DNA of 64,000 nt from Bifidobacterium stellenboschense (GCF_000741785.1 NZ_JGZP01000003.1:1-64000), one strand, 5' to 3'; shown: positions 47,201 to 59,952, counted from the first letter of the stretch. Made by a program: numbers and translations. Notes: generated from the letters alone by a model not told the origin.

Positions 47201-47723
47201 CGCGCAGGTGAAGGACGCGAACGGCGTGAAGAGCTACGGCGCGCGCGACCTCGACCCGCGATGCCGTTCGTCCTTCTATGCGATTGTGCACCACGAGGAC
47301 GGGCTCGACGAGCGCATCACCTCCACCGGCGGGCGGTCCGGCGGCGCCCTGCAGGAGCTCACCTCGTTCGTCTACGGGGCCGCGCTCATCTATCTGCTCG
47401 GCGGCGGCATGGAGAACCGGCTCAGGCCCAGCTACACGACGCTGTTCCTCGACGAGGCGCTCATCAAGGCGGACGGCCGCTACACGCAGCGCGCCCTCAC
47501 CGTGCTGCCGCGTCTCGGCTTCCAGGTGATCGTCTCCGCACCGGAAAGCAAGACCGGCGAGATCCTCGAGGTCTCCACCAAGGCCTACGTCACATACAAG
47601 AACCCCGACACCGGCCTCACCTCCCTGCGCGAGGCGTCGCTCGAAGGCCTCGGAATGAGGGATGCGGATTATGCCCCCAACGGGGAAGAGTCTCCGACAC
47701 ATGAAGGAGAGCCGCAAGCATGA
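44202..47723 (+). CDS. jetC: Wadjet system protein JetC (SMC-like ATPase, MukB-like)
   Basis: A 1173-residue SMC-type ABC ATPase. Walker [10 protein letters not shown] is at residues 49-57; long coiled-coil arms occupy about 300-460 and 640-960 around a hinge ([21 protein letters not shown]... region); the signature [12 protein letters not shown] is near 1045 and Walker [10 protein letters not shown] has D1084/E1085. JetC is the motor that extrudes DNA loops and presents small circular plasmids to the nuclease JetD. The length is family-typical. It overlaps both neighbours by ATGA, so jetA-D is a tightly coupled operon. Codons are as GC-rich as the chromosome in jetA-C. Confidence 0.93.
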   Translation: MNMTIRELQMIADRWMMESRRLVNWGSYQGYHEFRPSTDPKLPVTLLAGASESGKSTLVDAQISLLYPTGTPFNKASNSGRSERSDYTYLRGMIGVGSTAGGDEPVYLRGRDDDGAPQAVWGAIVDTYVNATSGQTLSCAKFLYLMAGDGRGDVRRQYATWGKPIDPRLMDIYRDHPFTPTQLKDAYPGCETFTSADAFHEHIWDMMGLSEEACRLLHKIQSADAPSRLDDIFKQGVLGVPEALKLARDTVDDYGRYEANFTEMERKAKRVTALAGIRDACDAYDAARRGVRTFDPVDPAGEVGSTAIRRWATARMSGEVAARLPIDEHEHREHQTAAEAAYRDGEKIRAGIDAIRDRIRGLDGGNLARMEMELEQARRALTDVKTNRERIEAGFGSVGETMPGDEHAWTERRIAAVDFTRLYDRRAQELDETRDRAVAARAAANDELRRLERDYERQKTQRTRITQQMDETRAMLCRATGLRADELPYVAELMDVRESEERWRLAMNVAYGAIAQTILVDKRHERGFAAKVSAIDPHAMARRTWQFVDTSERFGADDGKTTAADGGPWMSSKLRYRDDSPFADWLRAQTASERFDAVCVDAIDDADRERRQVQADGQIKSGKRGQHGVKDRREVIGYVTEAYLDALEHGIAEARERSEKAEHDYTEAKRRAEDLRSGLELAKQLAYASWESVDTDSAAAKVDGLETSIAAIRNNPELADLVRREESMKEELDRNEQRRFAEKRDADAAASACEAARRWLDANRDDAGRGDAMPLDKSVESALEHSYEDGFSGIADAALRAHMIIGAGADAAAAGTSFPERVVARMRDDMAARIDALAAQASAAKTVVEARMESYKGMYAADDDALSATVEDRRYYLDELEGLSRLTAGEATGAEYRRCLEQLLMSLLTIKRAVDTDEAGIRDQLDRINAMLDGQRFGPRHGSLSLHADVRKPDRGFFSQLTRTIGALNDWKSSGDDDPTAMRKVFAACGGIIGLLRAQLAQVKDANGVKSYGARDLDPRCRSSFYAIVHHEDGLDERITSTGGRSGGALQELTSFVYGAALIYLLGGGMENRLRPSYTTLFLDEALIKADGRYTQRALTVLPRLGFQVIVSAPESKTGEILEVSTKAYVTYKNPDTGLTSLREASLEGLGMRDADYAPNGEESPTHEGEPQA

Positions 47724-48970
47724 GCCGTATGAAGAGCGTGGAGGACCTCGTCGCCGAGACACGTCGCGCGATGCGGACCCGCATGTACCGACTCGATACG
47801 GTGTGGCCGTTGACGGTGAAGGTGGGGTTGCCCGGCAAAAGCGAGCTGGAATCCAATATCGTCGAGGTGCATGACAACAACAACGCGATTAAACAATGGG
47901 CGGATGACCATGGATGCGGCTTGGAATATGTGACGCGACGGATGGGAACGCCGGTGCGGCTCGTGTCCAAGGTGCTGATCGAGGATGAAGCCACCGCGTT
48001 GCGGGTCATCGGCCGGCGGGACGCCGCCGAATACCGCAGGATGCGGGAACGGGCCGGCCGGTTGTGTGACCGTCTGGGTGTGGAACCGGCGTTGGCGATG
48101 AAGGCGGTCCGTAAGACCCATGCCCAATCGGATGTCGATTTCGAGCTGCTGATACGGTCCTCCGAGTTCTTCCTGCGTTATGACGCCACCGGTAGGAGGC
48201 CAAGGGCGGTGCCGCTCGCCGGATTCAGCGCGAAATGGCTGGACCAGTCGCATAAGGTACGTCGGCGGACCATCGAACTGTTATGCGGTTTGGATGATCT
48301 CGGGCTTGATGAACGTCCTCGCGAATGTCGTTTCAGGTACTTGGATCCGGCGTTGCATCGGTCTCCGGATATGGTCGCCGTCCGGCCTTGGAACGAGGGG
48401 CCGTCATGCGGCATCCGATACGTCGTCATCTGCGAGAACAAGGACACCTATCAGACCATGCCGTCCATTGACGGGGGACTATGCGTATTCGGACAAGGAT
48501 TTGCGGCATCGGATTCGTTGCCGCTGCTGCCGTGGCTGTTCGACGATGCGGGGCATGGCATCCACGTGGCGTACTGGGGAGATTTGGACGCTTCCGGCTT
48601 TGAAATCCTATCCAAGGTCAGACAGATCGGCATCTCCTGCGAATCGTTATGCATGGACAGGGAGACGTACGAGGCTCATAAGGAATTCGGAGCCAAGCTC
48701 TCGGAAGACGGCAAAACGCTTCGTACGCGGATTCCGCAGGATCTTCCCGGATTGACCGATGAGGAACGAAACCTGTATGAGGCCCTATGCACGGGAGAGG
48801 GCGTCGATTGCCTTCGTATCGAACAGGAGCGCATCACGATGGATTATGCCATGTCTCGCTTGGCGAACATGGGGTTTCCCGTGAGATGCGAAGGGATCGA
48901 TGACGCATGGCCGGCTAGGACGGCGCCGAAGACCGAAGAAGGGGCGCGGGATACGCGCATGGGCATATGA
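47720..48970 (+). CDS. jetD: Wadjet system protein JetD (DUF3322/DUF2220, Toprim nuclease)
   Basis: A 416-residue nuclease subunit related to topoisomerase VI A. The N-terminal DUF3322 part (residues 1-190) includes SKVLIEDEATALRVIGRRDAAEYRRMRERA; the DUF2220 Toprim part holds YVVICENKDTYQTMP (E239) and VAYWGDLDASGFEIL (D288, D290), the acidic metal cluster that cuts DNA. In Wadjet it cleaves plasmids after loop extrusion. From about 47900 the codons become visibly more A/T-ending than in jetA-C, which points to a different origin or recent exchange of the 3' part. It overlaps jetC by four bases. Confidence 0.9.
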   Translation: MSRMKSVEDLVAETRRAMRTRMYRLDTVWPLTVKVGLPGKSELESNIVEVHDNNNAIKQWADDHGCGLEYVTRRMGTPVRLVSKVLIEDEATALRVIGRRDAAEYRRMRERAGRLCDRLGVEPALAMKAVRKTHAQSDVDFELLIRSSEFFLRYDATGRRPRAVPLAGFSAKWLDQSHKVRRRTIELLCGLDDLGLDERPRECRFRYLDPALHRSPDMVAVRPWNEGPSCGIRYVVICENKDTYQTMPSIDGGLCVFGQGFAASDSLPLLPWLFDDAGHGIHVAYWGDLDASGFEILSKVRQIGISCESLCMDRETYEAHKEFGAKLSEDGKTLRTRIPQDLPGLTDEERNLYEALCTGEGVDCLRIEQERITMDYAMSRLANMGFPVRCEGIDDAWPARTAPKTEEGARDTRMGI

Positions 48971-49018
48971 TGAAGAAGTGCGCTGACGGAACGTGAGACT
49001 TGAACGGGAGGTGTGGGG

Positions 49019-49432
49019 ATGACACGGATGATGAGCGTTTCCGAACATGTGAAAACAGCTGACGATGCACCGTCGATGGCCGCGGAGCATCGCGCGGAAC
49101 AAGCCGATCTCACTCCGGGGCGAATCGCCTCCGTCGCCCGGCCGATTGCGTTGAGGAACCGGGTCTCCGAGCTGTATCTGTTCGGCTCGATGGCTCGTGG
49201 CGAGGGAAAAGCCGATTCGGACATCGATTTCATCTACCAGTTCGCACCGGATGCCAATCCGCAGATAGATCTCATCGCGTTGCGTGACGAGCTGGAGCAT
49301 GCATTCGGCAGGAGCGTCGATTTGGTCCGTAAGACCTATGTGACCGATTCTCAGCATGACAGGCTCAGAGAGCTTCAGCGCGTATTGTTCGCCAACAGCA
49401 TCACTTCGAAACCCATGTTCAGAATCGTGTAG
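49019..49432 (+). CDS. mntA: MntA-like nucleotidyltransferase antitoxin
   Basis: A 137-residue MNT-family nucleotidyltransferase. LYLFGSMARGEGKADSDIDF holds the exact GSX10DXD motif (G56, S57, D68, D70) of minimal nucleotidyltransferases. In HepT/MntA systems this protein AMPylates a tyrosine of the HEPN toxin and so inactivates it. The toxin gene follows 38 nt downstream. ATG 49019 is chosen for GGGAGG 7 nt upstream; a GTG at 49013 is in frame. It is 48 nt behind jetD on the same strand, with the same A/T-richer codon use as jetD. Confidence 0.88.
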   Translation: MTRMMSVSEHVKTADDAPSMAAEHRAEQADLTPGRIASVARPIALRNRVSELYLFGSMARGEGKADSDIDFIYQFAPDANPQIDLIALRDELEHAFGRSVDLVRKTYVTDSQHDRLRELQRVLFANSITSKPMFRIV

Positions 49433-49470
49433 GCCTGTTCGTGATGAATGACGATAGGGAAGGCCATGGT

Positions 49471-49866
49471 ATGGGAATTGTCGGCGAACGCGACATGATG
49501 CACATCGTCGCCATCATGCGCGCCATGAAGGATGCCCAACGGTTTCTCGGTGATATGAGTCTTGAAGAATTCCATGACGATGACAAAACCCAGAACGCGG
49601 TCGCGATGGCGGTGGCCCGGGTGGGAGAACATGTCAAGGGTCTGTCGAGAGGATTCCGAGAAAGCGAACCGGAGACCGAATGGAAGGCCATCGCAGGTAC
49701 CCGGGATTGGATCGTCCATGACTATGATGAACTTGATTTCGGCCGCCTGTATCATGCGGTCAAACGGGAGCTTCCCGCGGTAATCGACGTATTGCAGCCG
49801 TATATCGACAGCCAGAAGGGCATAGTCGTGCGCGATGCCGCGCCGTTCGATGTGCCGATGATTTGA
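49471..49866 (+). CDS. hepT: HepT-like HEPN toxin (RNase)
   Basis: A 131-residue HEPN-domain protein, a usual length for HepT. TRDWIVHDYDELDF contains the RX4HXY motif (R78, H83, Y85) that forms the RNase site; Y85 is the tyrosine AMPylated in characterised systems. The helical body (DAQRFLGDMSLEEFHDDDKTQNAVAMAVARVGEHVKGLS) fits the family. GGGAAGG lies 7 nt before ATG 49471; in-frame starts at 49441 and 49444 lack such a site. It pairs with mntA as a type VII toxin-antitoxin system. Confidence 0.88.
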   Translation: MGIVGERDMMHIVAIMRAMKDAQRFLGDMSLEEFHDDDKTQNAVAMAVARVGEHVKGLSRGFRESEPETEWKAIAGTRDWIVHDYDELDFGRLYHAVKRELPAVIDVLQPYIDSQKGIVVRDAAPFDVPMI

Positions 49867-49895
49867 TTCGCTTCCATTCGGAAGAAGACACGCCG

Positions 49896-49936
49896 TCGAA
49901 CAGGTGTTCGATATGCGTCGGGGTTTCGGGTATTCT
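49896..49936 (+). promoter_or_regulatory. LexA/SOS box and promoter of uvrA
   Basis: TCGAAC-AGGT-GTTCGA (49896-49911) is a perfect palindrome of the CGAACNNNNGTTCG type bound by LexA in Gram-positive bacteria. TATTCT (49931-49936) is a likely -10, and TTCGAT inside the box (49907-49912) is the -35 at 18 nt. LexA binding would therefore block RNA polymerase directly. Confidence 0.8.
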
Positions 49937-49994
49937 GGGTGCGGAAAATCCGCGGCCGGACGCGTGCCGCGGCGACTGACGGAAGGCGGGGATC

Positions 49995-52988
<2,994 letters not shown>

Positions 52989-52999
52989 GAGGCGACGCC

Positions 53000-55399
53000 G
53001 TGACCAACGACATCGAACGACATTCGCCCGAGGTGTGGCTGCGGACGGCCGACGCGCTGCGCGGCGAGACGACGGACGGCGCGCACGCCGACGCCGGCGC
53101 GACGGCGAGGACGAACCGCAATGGGGCGCCGCTGCTCGGCGACTCGCGCGACCTGTTCCGCCCGAAATCCTCGGACATCCCCGCCGAACCCGGCGTGTAC
53201 AAATGGCGCGACGGCGAAGGCCGCGTCATCTACGTCGGCAAGGCGAAGAACCTGCGCAACAGGCTCGCCAACTACTTCCAGCCGCTGTACCTGCTGCACC
53301 CGCGCACGCAGACCATGGTGCTCACCGCGCGCAGCCTCGAATGGACCGTCGTCGGCACCGAACTCGAATCGCTCACCCTCGAATACACGTGGATCAAGGA
53401 GTTCGACCCCCGGTTCAACGTGCAGTTCCGCGACGACAAGACCTACCCGTATCTGGCGGTCTCCGTCGGCGAGACCGTGCCGCGCGTGTGGGTGACGCGC
53501 AGCCGCAAACGCCGCGACACCCGCTACTTCGGCCCCTACGCGAAGGTATGGGATCTGCGCCACGGACTCGACCGGCTCCTGCGCACCTTCCCCGTGCGCA
53601 CCTGCGCCGACGGCGTCTACCGCAAGGCCGAGCTCACGGGCCGCCCCTGCCTGCTCGCCTCCATCGGCAAATGCTCCGCGCCATGCGTCGGCCGCGTCGA
53701 CGCGAAGGAGCACCGCCGCATGTGCGAGCGTCTCGTCGGCGTGATGACCGGCAGACTCGGCAAATCGTACATCGCGCAGCTCACCCGCGACATGAAGGCC
53801 GCCAGCGCCGAACTCGAATTCGAGAAGGCGGCGCGACTGCGCGACGAGATCGCCATGCTCTCCACCGTCGTCCAACAGAACGCGGTCGTGCTCGACGACC
53901 AGGTCGACGCCGACGTGTTCGGCTTCGCCACCGACGAGATCGAAGCGTCCGTGCACGCGTTCCACGTGCGCGCCGGCACGATCCGTGGCGAACGCAATTG
54001 GAGCGTCGAGCGCGTCGACGACGCCGACGACGCCGACCTCATGGCCGACCTGCTCGTGCGCGTCTACGCGGACGCGCGGACCGACGCCGCGGCCGACGCG
54101 CGTTCCGGCGCGCCGGCCGTCGGCATCGGCGCGGACGGCACCACGATGGCGAAGGTCGAGGAGCGGCGCGACGCCATCGGCTCCACGCAGCGCGTGACCG
54201 CGACCGACGCGGCGTCCCGCGCGCGGGCGACGCGCGAACGCAACGCGCGCCGGGAGGTCACCGGACGCGCCGACCTGCTCGCGCCCGTCGCACCGGTGCC
54301 ACGCGAGGTCATCACGCCCATCGAGCTCGAACCGTCGCGACGCGAGGAACTTGAAACGTGGCTGACCGGACTGCGCGGCGGCGCGGTCACGATCCGCGTC
54401 GCCGGCAGGGGCGACAAGAGGCAGCTCATGGACAGGGCGAACGACAACGCCGCGCAGGCGCTGGTCCGGGCCAAGATGAGCCGCATCGCCGACATCGGCG
54501 CGCGCACCCGCGCCATGAACGAGGTCGCCGACGCGCTGGGCCTCGACGAGGCGCCGCTGCGCATCGAATGTTACGACATCTCCAACACGGTCGGCGGCGC
54601 CTTCCAGGTCGCCTCCATGGTCGTGTTCGAGGACGCCGTCGCCAAGAAAAGCGAATACCGGCGCTTCGCCATCCGTGGCAAGGACGGCCAGGGCGCGCTC
54701 GACGATCTGAGCGCCCTCTACGAGACGCTGACGCGCCGCTTTCGCCACGGCAACATCGCCGGCGACTCGGGCGAAAGCATCGAAGCGGAACGGCGCGCGG
54801 CCGCCGCCGCGGGCGTGCGGCACGATGCCGGCGACGGCGGGGAGACGGCCGACGGCGCGGCGACGGGGACGACGGTCCAGCAGAACACCGACCGGCATCG
54901 GTTCGCCTACAAACCGAACCTCGTCGTCGTCGACGGCGGCAGGCCGCAGGCCATGGCCGCCGCGAAGGCGCTCGCCGACTGCGGCGTCGACGACGTGGCC
55001 GTCTGCGGTCTCGCCAAACGGCTCGAAGAGGTGTGGGTGCCGGACGACGACTATCCGATCATCCTCAAACGCCAGTCGGAGGGCCTGTACCTGCTGCAGC
55101 GCGTGCGCGACGAATCGCACCGCTTCGCCATCACCTACCATCGCCAGGCGAGGCGCAAGGGGGCGTTGCGCAGCGCCCTCGACGGCATCCCCGGCGTGGG
55201 GCCCGCCTACCAGAAACGTCTGCTCGCGCGGTTCGGCTCGGTCAAGGCGATGCGCGGCGTCGGCGTCGAGGAACTGGAGACGGTCAAGGGGATAGGCCAC
55301 GCCAAGGCGCAGGCCATCTACGACGCGTTGCACGCCGGTGACGCCGGCGACGCCCGCACCGGGAACGGGGCTCCGGCGGGCGCCGGACGAACCGAGTAG
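53000..55399 (+). CDS. uvrC: Excinuclease ABC subunit C
   Basis: A 799-residue UvrC, which makes both incisions in excision repair. [30 protein letters not shown] is the GIY-YIG nuclease (about residues 63-92); [16 protein letters not shown] is the UvrB-binding helix; [25 protein letters not shown] and [19 protein letters not shown] belong to the RNase H-like nuclease; [20 protein letters not shown]... [18 protein letters not shown] is the paired helix-hairpin-helix. About 100 residues longer than usual owing to an Ala/Arg/Asp-rich insert (about 350-440) and a second at about 595-635. GTG 53000 follows GAGAGG. Confidence 0.95.
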   Translation: MTNDIERHSPEVWLRTADALRGETTDGAHADAGATARTNRNGAPLLGDSRDLFRPKSSDIPAEPGVYKWRDGEGRVIYVGKAKNLRNRLANYFQPLYLLHPRTQTMVLTARSLEWTVVGTELESLTLEYTWIKEFDPRFNVQFRDDKTYPYLAVSVGETVPRVWVTRSRKRRDTRYFGPYAKVWDLRHGLDRLLRTFPVRTCADGVYRKAELTGRPCLLASIGKCSAPCVGRVDAKEHRRMCERLVGVMTGRLGKSYIAQLTRDMKAASAELEFEKAARLRDEIAMLSTVVQQNAVVLDDQVDADVFGFATDEIEASVHAFHVRAGTIRGERNWSVERVDDADDADLMADLLVRVYADARTDAAADARSGAPAVGIGADGTTMAKVEERRDAIGSTQRVTATDAASRARATRERNARREVTGRADLLAPVAPVPREVITPIELEPSRREELETWLTGLRGGAVTIRVAGRGDKRQLMDRANDNAAQALVRAKMSRIADIGARTRAMNEVADALGLDEAPLRIECYDISNTVGGAFQVASMVVFEDAVAKKSEYRRFAIRGKDGQGALDDLSALYETLTRRFRHGNIAGDSGESIEAERRAAAAAGVRHDAGDGGETADGAATGTTVQQNTDRHRFAYKPNLVVVDGGRPQAMAAAKALADCGVDDVAVCGLAKRLEEVWVPDDDYPIILKRQSEGLYLLQRVRDESHRFAITYHRQARRKGALRSALDGIPGVGPAYQKRLLARFGSVKAMRGVGVEELETVKGIGHAKAQAIYDALHAGDAGDARTGNGAPAGAGRTE

Positions 55400-55435
55400 G
55401 ATGGTCGGGAGAACCGGGAAGGCAAGGAGGGAAGC

Positions 55436-56413
55436 ATGACGATCGCCAATCGGTGCGCGGTGCTCGGCAAACCCATCGCACATTCGCTGTCGCCGGTGCT
55501 GCACAACGCGGCGTACCGTGCGCTCGGACTCGACGACTGGGCGTACGACAGGCACGAGGTGGGGGAGGAGGATCTCGACGCCTTCCTCAAGGGGCTCGAC
55601 CCCACGTGGCGCGGGCTCAGCCTGACCATGCCGCTCAAGAAGACCATCCAGCCGTACGGCACGCCCAGCAACGTATGGGCCAGGGAGCTCGGCATCGCCA
55701 ACACGGCGGTGTTCGATTGGGACGAGGCCGTTCACGACGACCCCGCATGGCCCCACGGGAAGCCGGCGATCAGACTCTACAACACCGACGTGGTCGGCAT
55801 CCAGCTGGCCTTCGATCACGCCGACCGCGAACTCGGCGTGCACCGCGATGGACGGACGGGACGCCGCGCGCTCATCATCGGCAACGGCAACACCGCCACG
55901 TCGGCGGCCGCCGCATGCCTGATGCTGCCGGGCGTCGAACATATCACCGTCGCCGCGCGCCATCCCGGCCGCGACCTCGGACTGGATTCCGCCGCGAAAC
56001 TGTTCCGCGGCGTCGAAGGCCGCCCTTACGACGAGATCGACCTCGCCGACGCGGACGGGGTGACGGCGGCCGCATGCGAATCCGACTACGTGATCAACAC
56101 GATTCCCGGGCACGCCGCGGACGGTCTCGCCGGGACGCTCGACCATGCCGGGAACGCGTTCGGCGGCATGCTGCTCGACGTGGTCTACGATCCGCGGCCC
56201 ACGAAGCTCATGCAGGCGTGGCGCGCACACGGCGGCCACGCGATCGGCGGCGAGGAGATGCTCCTCTACCAGGGGCTCATCCAGGTGCTGCTGATGACGG
56301 GCATCTGGGACGACGACCCGCCATCCGACGCGGACCGTCGTCTGCAGGATGTCACCACCGACGACGACCATCTGGAGATCGCCATGAGAACGGCATTGGA
56401 GGAGGCGCTGTGA
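55436..56413 (+). CDS. aroE: Shikimate dehydrogenase family protein
   Basis: A 325-residue protein of the AroE family. CAVLGKPIAHSLSPVLHNAAYRALGL is the shikimate-binding N-terminus; LTMPLKKT contains the catalytic Lys; LYNTDVVGIQLAF has the Asp partner; ALIIGNGNTATSAAAACL is the NADP loop (GNGNTA rather than the usual GAGGA/GSGGTA), and GGEEMLLYQGLIQ the C-terminal signature. It reduces 3-dehydroshikimate, or could be a quinate/shikimate-type paralogue. AGGGAAGC precedes the ATG; its stop overlaps rapZ. Confidence 0.85.
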   Translation: MTIANRCAVLGKPIAHSLSPVLHNAAYRALGLDDWAYDRHEVGEEDLDAFLKGLDPTWRGLSLTMPLKKTIQPYGTPSNVWARELGIANTAVFDWDEAVHDDPAWPHGKPAIRLYNTDVVGIQLAFDHADRELGVHRDGRTGRRALIIGNGNTATSAAAACLMLPGVEHITVAARHPGRDLGLDSAAKLFRGVEGRPYDEIDLADADGVTAAACESDYVINTIPGHAADGLAGTLDHAGNAFGGMLLDVVYDPRPTKLMQAWRAHGGHAIGGEEMLLYQGLIQVLLMTGIWDDDPPSDADRRLQDVTTDDDHLEIAMRTALEEAL

Positions 56414-57381
56414 TCAGGAACCAGACGCTGATGAACACGTTGCGCGGCGCCGCCGCGACCCCGATCGACGCGGCCCAGGACCCGGCCGCATCCGACAGGC
56501 CGGCGCCCGCCGACGGCTTCGAGGTGCTGCTCATCACCGGCATGTCCGGCGCGGGGCGCTCGCATGCCGCCGACTGCGTGGAGGACATGGGCTGGTACGT
56601 GGTCGACAACATGCCTCCCAAGCTGCTCGTCCCCCTCGTCGACATGATGACCAACGCCGGCGACGGCAAGGGCGTGCACAAGCTCGCCGCCGTCATCGAC
56701 GTGAGGTCGCGCGAATACTTCGACGACCTCAACGAGGTGCTCAGCCACCTCGACGACCTCGGCGTCAAGACCCGCATCCTGTTCCTCGACGCCAGCGACG
56801 ACGTGCTCGTCACCCGCTACGAGAAGGTGCGCAGGCCGCATCCGCTCCAGCACGGCAACCGTCTCATCGACGGCATCGACGAGGAGCGCGCGCTGCTCGC
56901 GAACCTCAAGGAGCGTGCGGACATGGTCATCGACACCTCCGCGCTGAGCATCCACCAGCTGTCCACCAAACTGTACGAGGCGATGGTCGGCTCCGGTCCG
57001 AAGACCGTCGCCGTGCACATCTTCAGCTTCGGGTTCAAATACGGCACCCCCACCGACGCGGACTTCGTGGCCGACGTGCGGTTCCTGCCCAACCCGTTCT
57101 GGGTGCCGAGCCTGCGCGAGCTGACCGGATGGGACAAGCCGGTCGCCGACTACGTGCTGAACAGCGCGGGCGCGTCCGAGTTCCTCGACGCGTACGAGAA
57201 GGCGCTGCTCGTCGCCATCGACGGGTACGCGCGCGAGGACAAGCACTTCGTGACGATCGCCGTCGGATGCACCGGCGGCCAGCACCGGTCGGTCGCCATG
57301 AGCGAGGCGCTGGCGAAGCGTTTGCGCTCACATGGGCTTGATGTCACGGTTTCCGCCCGCGAACAGCGAAAGCGCAAGTAA
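56410..57381 (+). CDS. rapZ: RapZ/YvcJ-family nucleotide-binding protein
   Basis: A 323-residue RapZ-family protein. LLITGMSGAGRSHAADCVEDMGWYVVDNMPP is the P-loop and switch; ILFLDASDDVLVTRYEKVRRPHPL is the Walker B region; HIFSFGFKYGTPTDADFVADVRFLPNPFW and IAVGCTGGQHRSVAMSEALAKRL form the C-terminal domain. In E. coli it is an RNA-binding adaptor; in Gram-positives its role is linked to whiA and cell-wall precursors. The GTG start at 56410 overlaps the aroE stop and follows GGAGGAGG. The usual middle gene yvcK between rapZ and whiA is absent here. Confidence 0.93.
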   Translation: MIRNQTLMNTLRGAAATPIDAAQDPAASDRPAPADGFEVLLITGMSGAGRSHAADCVEDMGWYVVDNMPPKLLVPLVDMMTNAGDGKGVHKLAAVIDVRSREYFDDLNEVLSHLDDLGVKTRILFLDASDDVLVTRYEKVRRPHPLQHGNRLIDGIDEERALLANLKERADMVIDTSALSIHQLSTKLYEAMVGSGPKTVAVHIFSFGFKYGTPTDADFVADVRFLPNPFWVPSLRELTGWDKPVADYVLNSAGASEFLDAYEKALLVAIDGYAREDKHFVTIAVGCTGGQHRSVAMSEALAKRLRSHGLDVTVSAREQRKRK

Positions 57382-57562
57382 TCGCGCCCATGCGGCGCTG
57401 ACCACATGTCGAGACGTCGGCCGCGAAAAAGTGAAAACGGCGCGACTGTTGTCCAAGATGACCGGTATCACAGAAGTTCGGCGGACGGCGGGGAAGAGTC
57501 CCCGTCCGGCAGACCCGGACCCCTGGAACCATTGAGAGGGACGAGACTTAGGAGGTTGGCTC

Positions 57563-58510
57563 TTGGCTCTTCTGGATGATGTGAAAAGCGAGCTCGCGGC
57601 GCTTGAGGACGAGAAGGCGGACGCCAGGAAGGCGCAGGTCACCGCCATGATCCGCTTCGCCGGCGGTTTCACGCACAACGCCCAGAAGCAGATCGTCATG
57701 CTCGCCACCTTCGATTCGCTGATCGCGGCCCAGTGGCTGCGCGACAACATCGAAGACCTGTACAGCCTCGACGCCAAGCTCATCAGCTCCACGAGGACGA
57801 CCCCGAAGGGGACGCACCAGTACCATGTCGTCAAGGTGGAGCGCGGCGCGGTGAACCTCGCCGTCGCGACCGGCCTCATCGACCGCAACAAGGCCGTGCG
57901 TGGTCTGCCCGTCAAGATCGTGCAGGGCAAGATCGCCCAGGTGCGCGCCGCCTGGCGCGGCGCCTTCATGGCGAGGGGCATCCTGTCCGATCTGGGCAAG
58001 AACCCGTACATGGAGATCATCTGCCCGTCCAACGAGGCCGCGATGGCCCTGGCCGGACTCGCCCGGCGCCTCGGCATCACCGCCAAGCCGCGTCAGCTCA
58101 GCAAGTCGTATCGCGTGACGCTCACCGACCCGGACTCCATCGAGCGCATGCTCAACTCGATGGGCGCCATGCGCTCCGCCCGCGACTGGACGGGCAAGCG
58201 CTCGGACGGCGAGACCCGCTCCAAGGCGAACCGGCTCGCCAACTTCGACGACGCGAACATGCGCCGCTCCGCCAAGGCGGCCGCCGAGGCGTGCGACAAG
58301 GTGCGCAAGGCGTTCGAGCTGTTCGACGCCGCCGGCGTGGACGTGCCGGACAACCTGCGCGCGGCCGGCCAACTGCGCCTCGAGCACGGCGACGCCAGTC
58401 TGGAGGAGCTCGGCCGTCTCGCCGAGCCGCCGATCTCCAAGGACGCCATCGCCGGGCGCATCCGCCGTCTGCTCCAGCTCGCGGAGAAGACCGCCAAGTC
58501 CCGTTCCTGA
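57563..58510 (+). CDS. whiA: WhiA family DNA-binding protein
   Basis: A 315-residue WhiA, a sporulation/division regulator conserved in Gram-positives. The N-terminal part is the degenerate homing-endonuclease fold ([39 protein letters not shown]...); the C-terminus is a helix-turn-helix ([30 protein letters not shown]). The start is TTG 57563, the only codon with the AGGAGG site 7 nt upstream. The 181-nt gap after rapZ has a GC-rich imperfect hairpin near 57479-57511. It precedes pgk but is separated from it by a terminator. Confidence 0.94.
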   Translation: MALLDDVKSELAALEDEKADARKAQVTAMIRFAGGFTHNAQKQIVMLATFDSLIAAQWLRDNIEDLYSLDAKLISSTRTTPKGTHQYHVVKVERGAVNLAVATGLIDRNKAVRGLPVKIVQGKIAQVRAAWRGAFMARGILSDLGKNPYMEIICPSNEAAMALAGLARRLGITAKPRQLSKSYRVTLTDPDSIERMLNSMGAMRSARDWTGKRSDGETRSKANRLANFDDANMRRSAKAAAEACDKVRKAFELFDAAGVDVPDNLRAAGQLRLEHGDASLEELGRLAEPPISKDAIAGRIRRLLQLAEKTAKSRS

Positions 58511-58555
58511 ACGTTTTCATAACGATTCGGCGATACGTTCCAAAAATTCCTGTGT

Positions 58556-58587
58556 CAGGCCCGCCCGGACGGCGGGCCTGTTGTATT
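58556..58587 (+). terminator. Terminator between whiA and pgk
   Basis: CAGGCCCGCC (58556-58565) pairs with GGCGGGCCTG (58571-58580), then TTGTATT. It follows the whiA stop by 46 nt. Beyond it a smaller hairpin, AAGTGGC/GCCACTT (58593-58614), lies in the pgk leader. Confidence 0.75.
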
Positions 58588-58644
58588 ATGCGAAGTGGCA
58601 AGAAACCGCCACTTTCCCGCGCAAGCGGTTAGGAAAGGATATTC

Positions 58645-59850
58645 ATGAAGACACTCAAGGATCTCGGAGACCTCAAGGGCAAGCGCGTCCTGGTCCGCGC
58701 CGATTTCAACGTCCCGCTGGACGGCACCACGATCACCGACGACGGCCGCATCAAGGCCGCCCTGCCGACGATCAAGGCCCTGCGCGAGGAAGGCGCGAAG
58801 GTCATCCTGATGGCCCACCTCGGCCGTCCGAAGGGCAAGGTCGTCCCGGAGCTGTCCCTGGCCCCGGTCGCCGCCCGTCTCGGCGAGCTGCTCGGCATCG
58901 ACGTGCCGCTGGCCGCCGACACCTACGGCGAGGACGCCCAGGCCAAGGTCGCCGCGATGAACGACGGCGACGTCGTCCTGCTGCAGAACGTCCGCTTCAA
59001 CCCGGAGGAGACCAGCAAGGATCCGGCCGTGCGCGCCCCGTACGCGAAGAAGATCGCCGCCCTCGGCGACGTCTTCGTCTCCGATGGCTTCGGCGTCGTC
59101 CACCGCGCCCAGGGCTCCAACTACGACGTGGCCGCCGATCTGCCGGCCGCCGCCGGCCTGCTGGTCGAGAAGGAGGTCAAGGCGCTGTCCAAGGCCACCG
59201 AGAACCCGGAGCGCCCGTTCACCGTCGTGCTCGGCGGCTCCAAGGTCTCCGACAAGCTCGGCGTCATCGAGAACCTGCTCGACAAGGCCAACCGCCTCGT
59301 CATCGGCGGCGGCATGGTGTTCACCTTCCTCAAGGCCAAGGGCTACGAGGTCGGCACCTCCCTGCTCGAGGAGGACCAGCTCGACAAGGTCAAAGGCTAC
59401 ATCGAGACCGCCGAGAAGAACGGCGTCGAGCTCGTGCTGCCGACCGACATCGTCGTGAACGCCGGCTTCCCGGCCGGTGACACCCCGGTCGCCCCGGAGG
59501 TCGTCGCCGCCGACGCCATCCCGGCCGACAAGATGGGCCTCGACATCGGCCCGGAGTCCCAGAAGCTGTTCCACGACAAGATCGTCGACTCCAAGACCGT
59601 CGTGTGGAACGGCCCGATGGGCGTCTTCGAGATCCCCGAGTTCGCGGCCGGCACCAAGGCCGTCGCGCAGGGCCTGGTCGACGCGACCGCGGCCGGCGCG
59701 TTCACCATCGTCGGCGGCGGCGACTCCGCCTCCGCGGTGCGCAACCTCGGCTTCCCGGAGGACGGCTTCTCGCACATCTCCACCGGCGGCGGCGCCTCCC
59801 TCGAGTTCCTTGAGGGCAAGGAGCTGCCGGGCCTGAAGGTGCTCGCCTGA
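58645..59850 (+). CDS. pgk: Phosphoglycerate kinase
   Basis: A 401-residue PGK, making ATP from 1,3-bisphosphoglycerate in lower glycolysis. [15 protein letters not shown] and [14 protein letters not shown] are the substrate-binding start; [14 protein letters not shown] and [18 protein letters not shown] follow; [39 protein letters not shown] and [13 protein letters not shown] form the nucleotide domain. TTAGGAAAGG precedes the ATG. It has its own terminator and precedes tpiA. Codons are strongly optimised. Confidence 0.97.
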   Translation: MKTLKDLGDLKGKRVLVRADFNVPLDGTTITDDGRIKAALPTIKALREEGAKVILMAHLGRPKGKVVPELSLAPVAARLGELLGIDVPLAADTYGEDAQAKVAAMNDGDVVLLQNVRFNPEETSKDPAVRAPYAKKIAALGDVFVSDGFGVVHRAQGSNYDVAADLPAAAGLLVEKEVKALSKATENPERPFTVVLGGSKVSDKLGVIENLLDKANRLVIGGGMVFTFLKAKGYEVGTSLLEEDQLDKVKGYIETAEKNGVELVLPTDIVVNAGFPAGDTPVAPEVVAADAIPADKMGLDIGPESQKLFHDKIVDSKTVVWNGPMGVFEIPEFAAGTKAVAQGLVDATAAGAFTIVGGGDSASAVRNLGFPEDGFSHISTGGGASLEFLEGKELPGLKVLA

Positions 59851-59866
59851 CACTGACTTCCGCATC

Positions 59867-59901
59867 GGCTCCCCACGCCACGTCCCGTGGCGCGGGGAGC
59901 C
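59867..59901 (+). terminator. Terminator between pgk and tpiA
   Basis: A 15-bp stem (59867-59881 with 59887-59901, one A-C mismatch, 5-nt loop) begins 17 nt after the pgk stop. There is no long T-tract. Read-through to tpiA is possible. Confidence 0.65.
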
Positions 59902-59952
59902 ATGCCGTCTCACACCGTATCCGCATCGTTTCGCATTCCGGGAAGGGGATCC

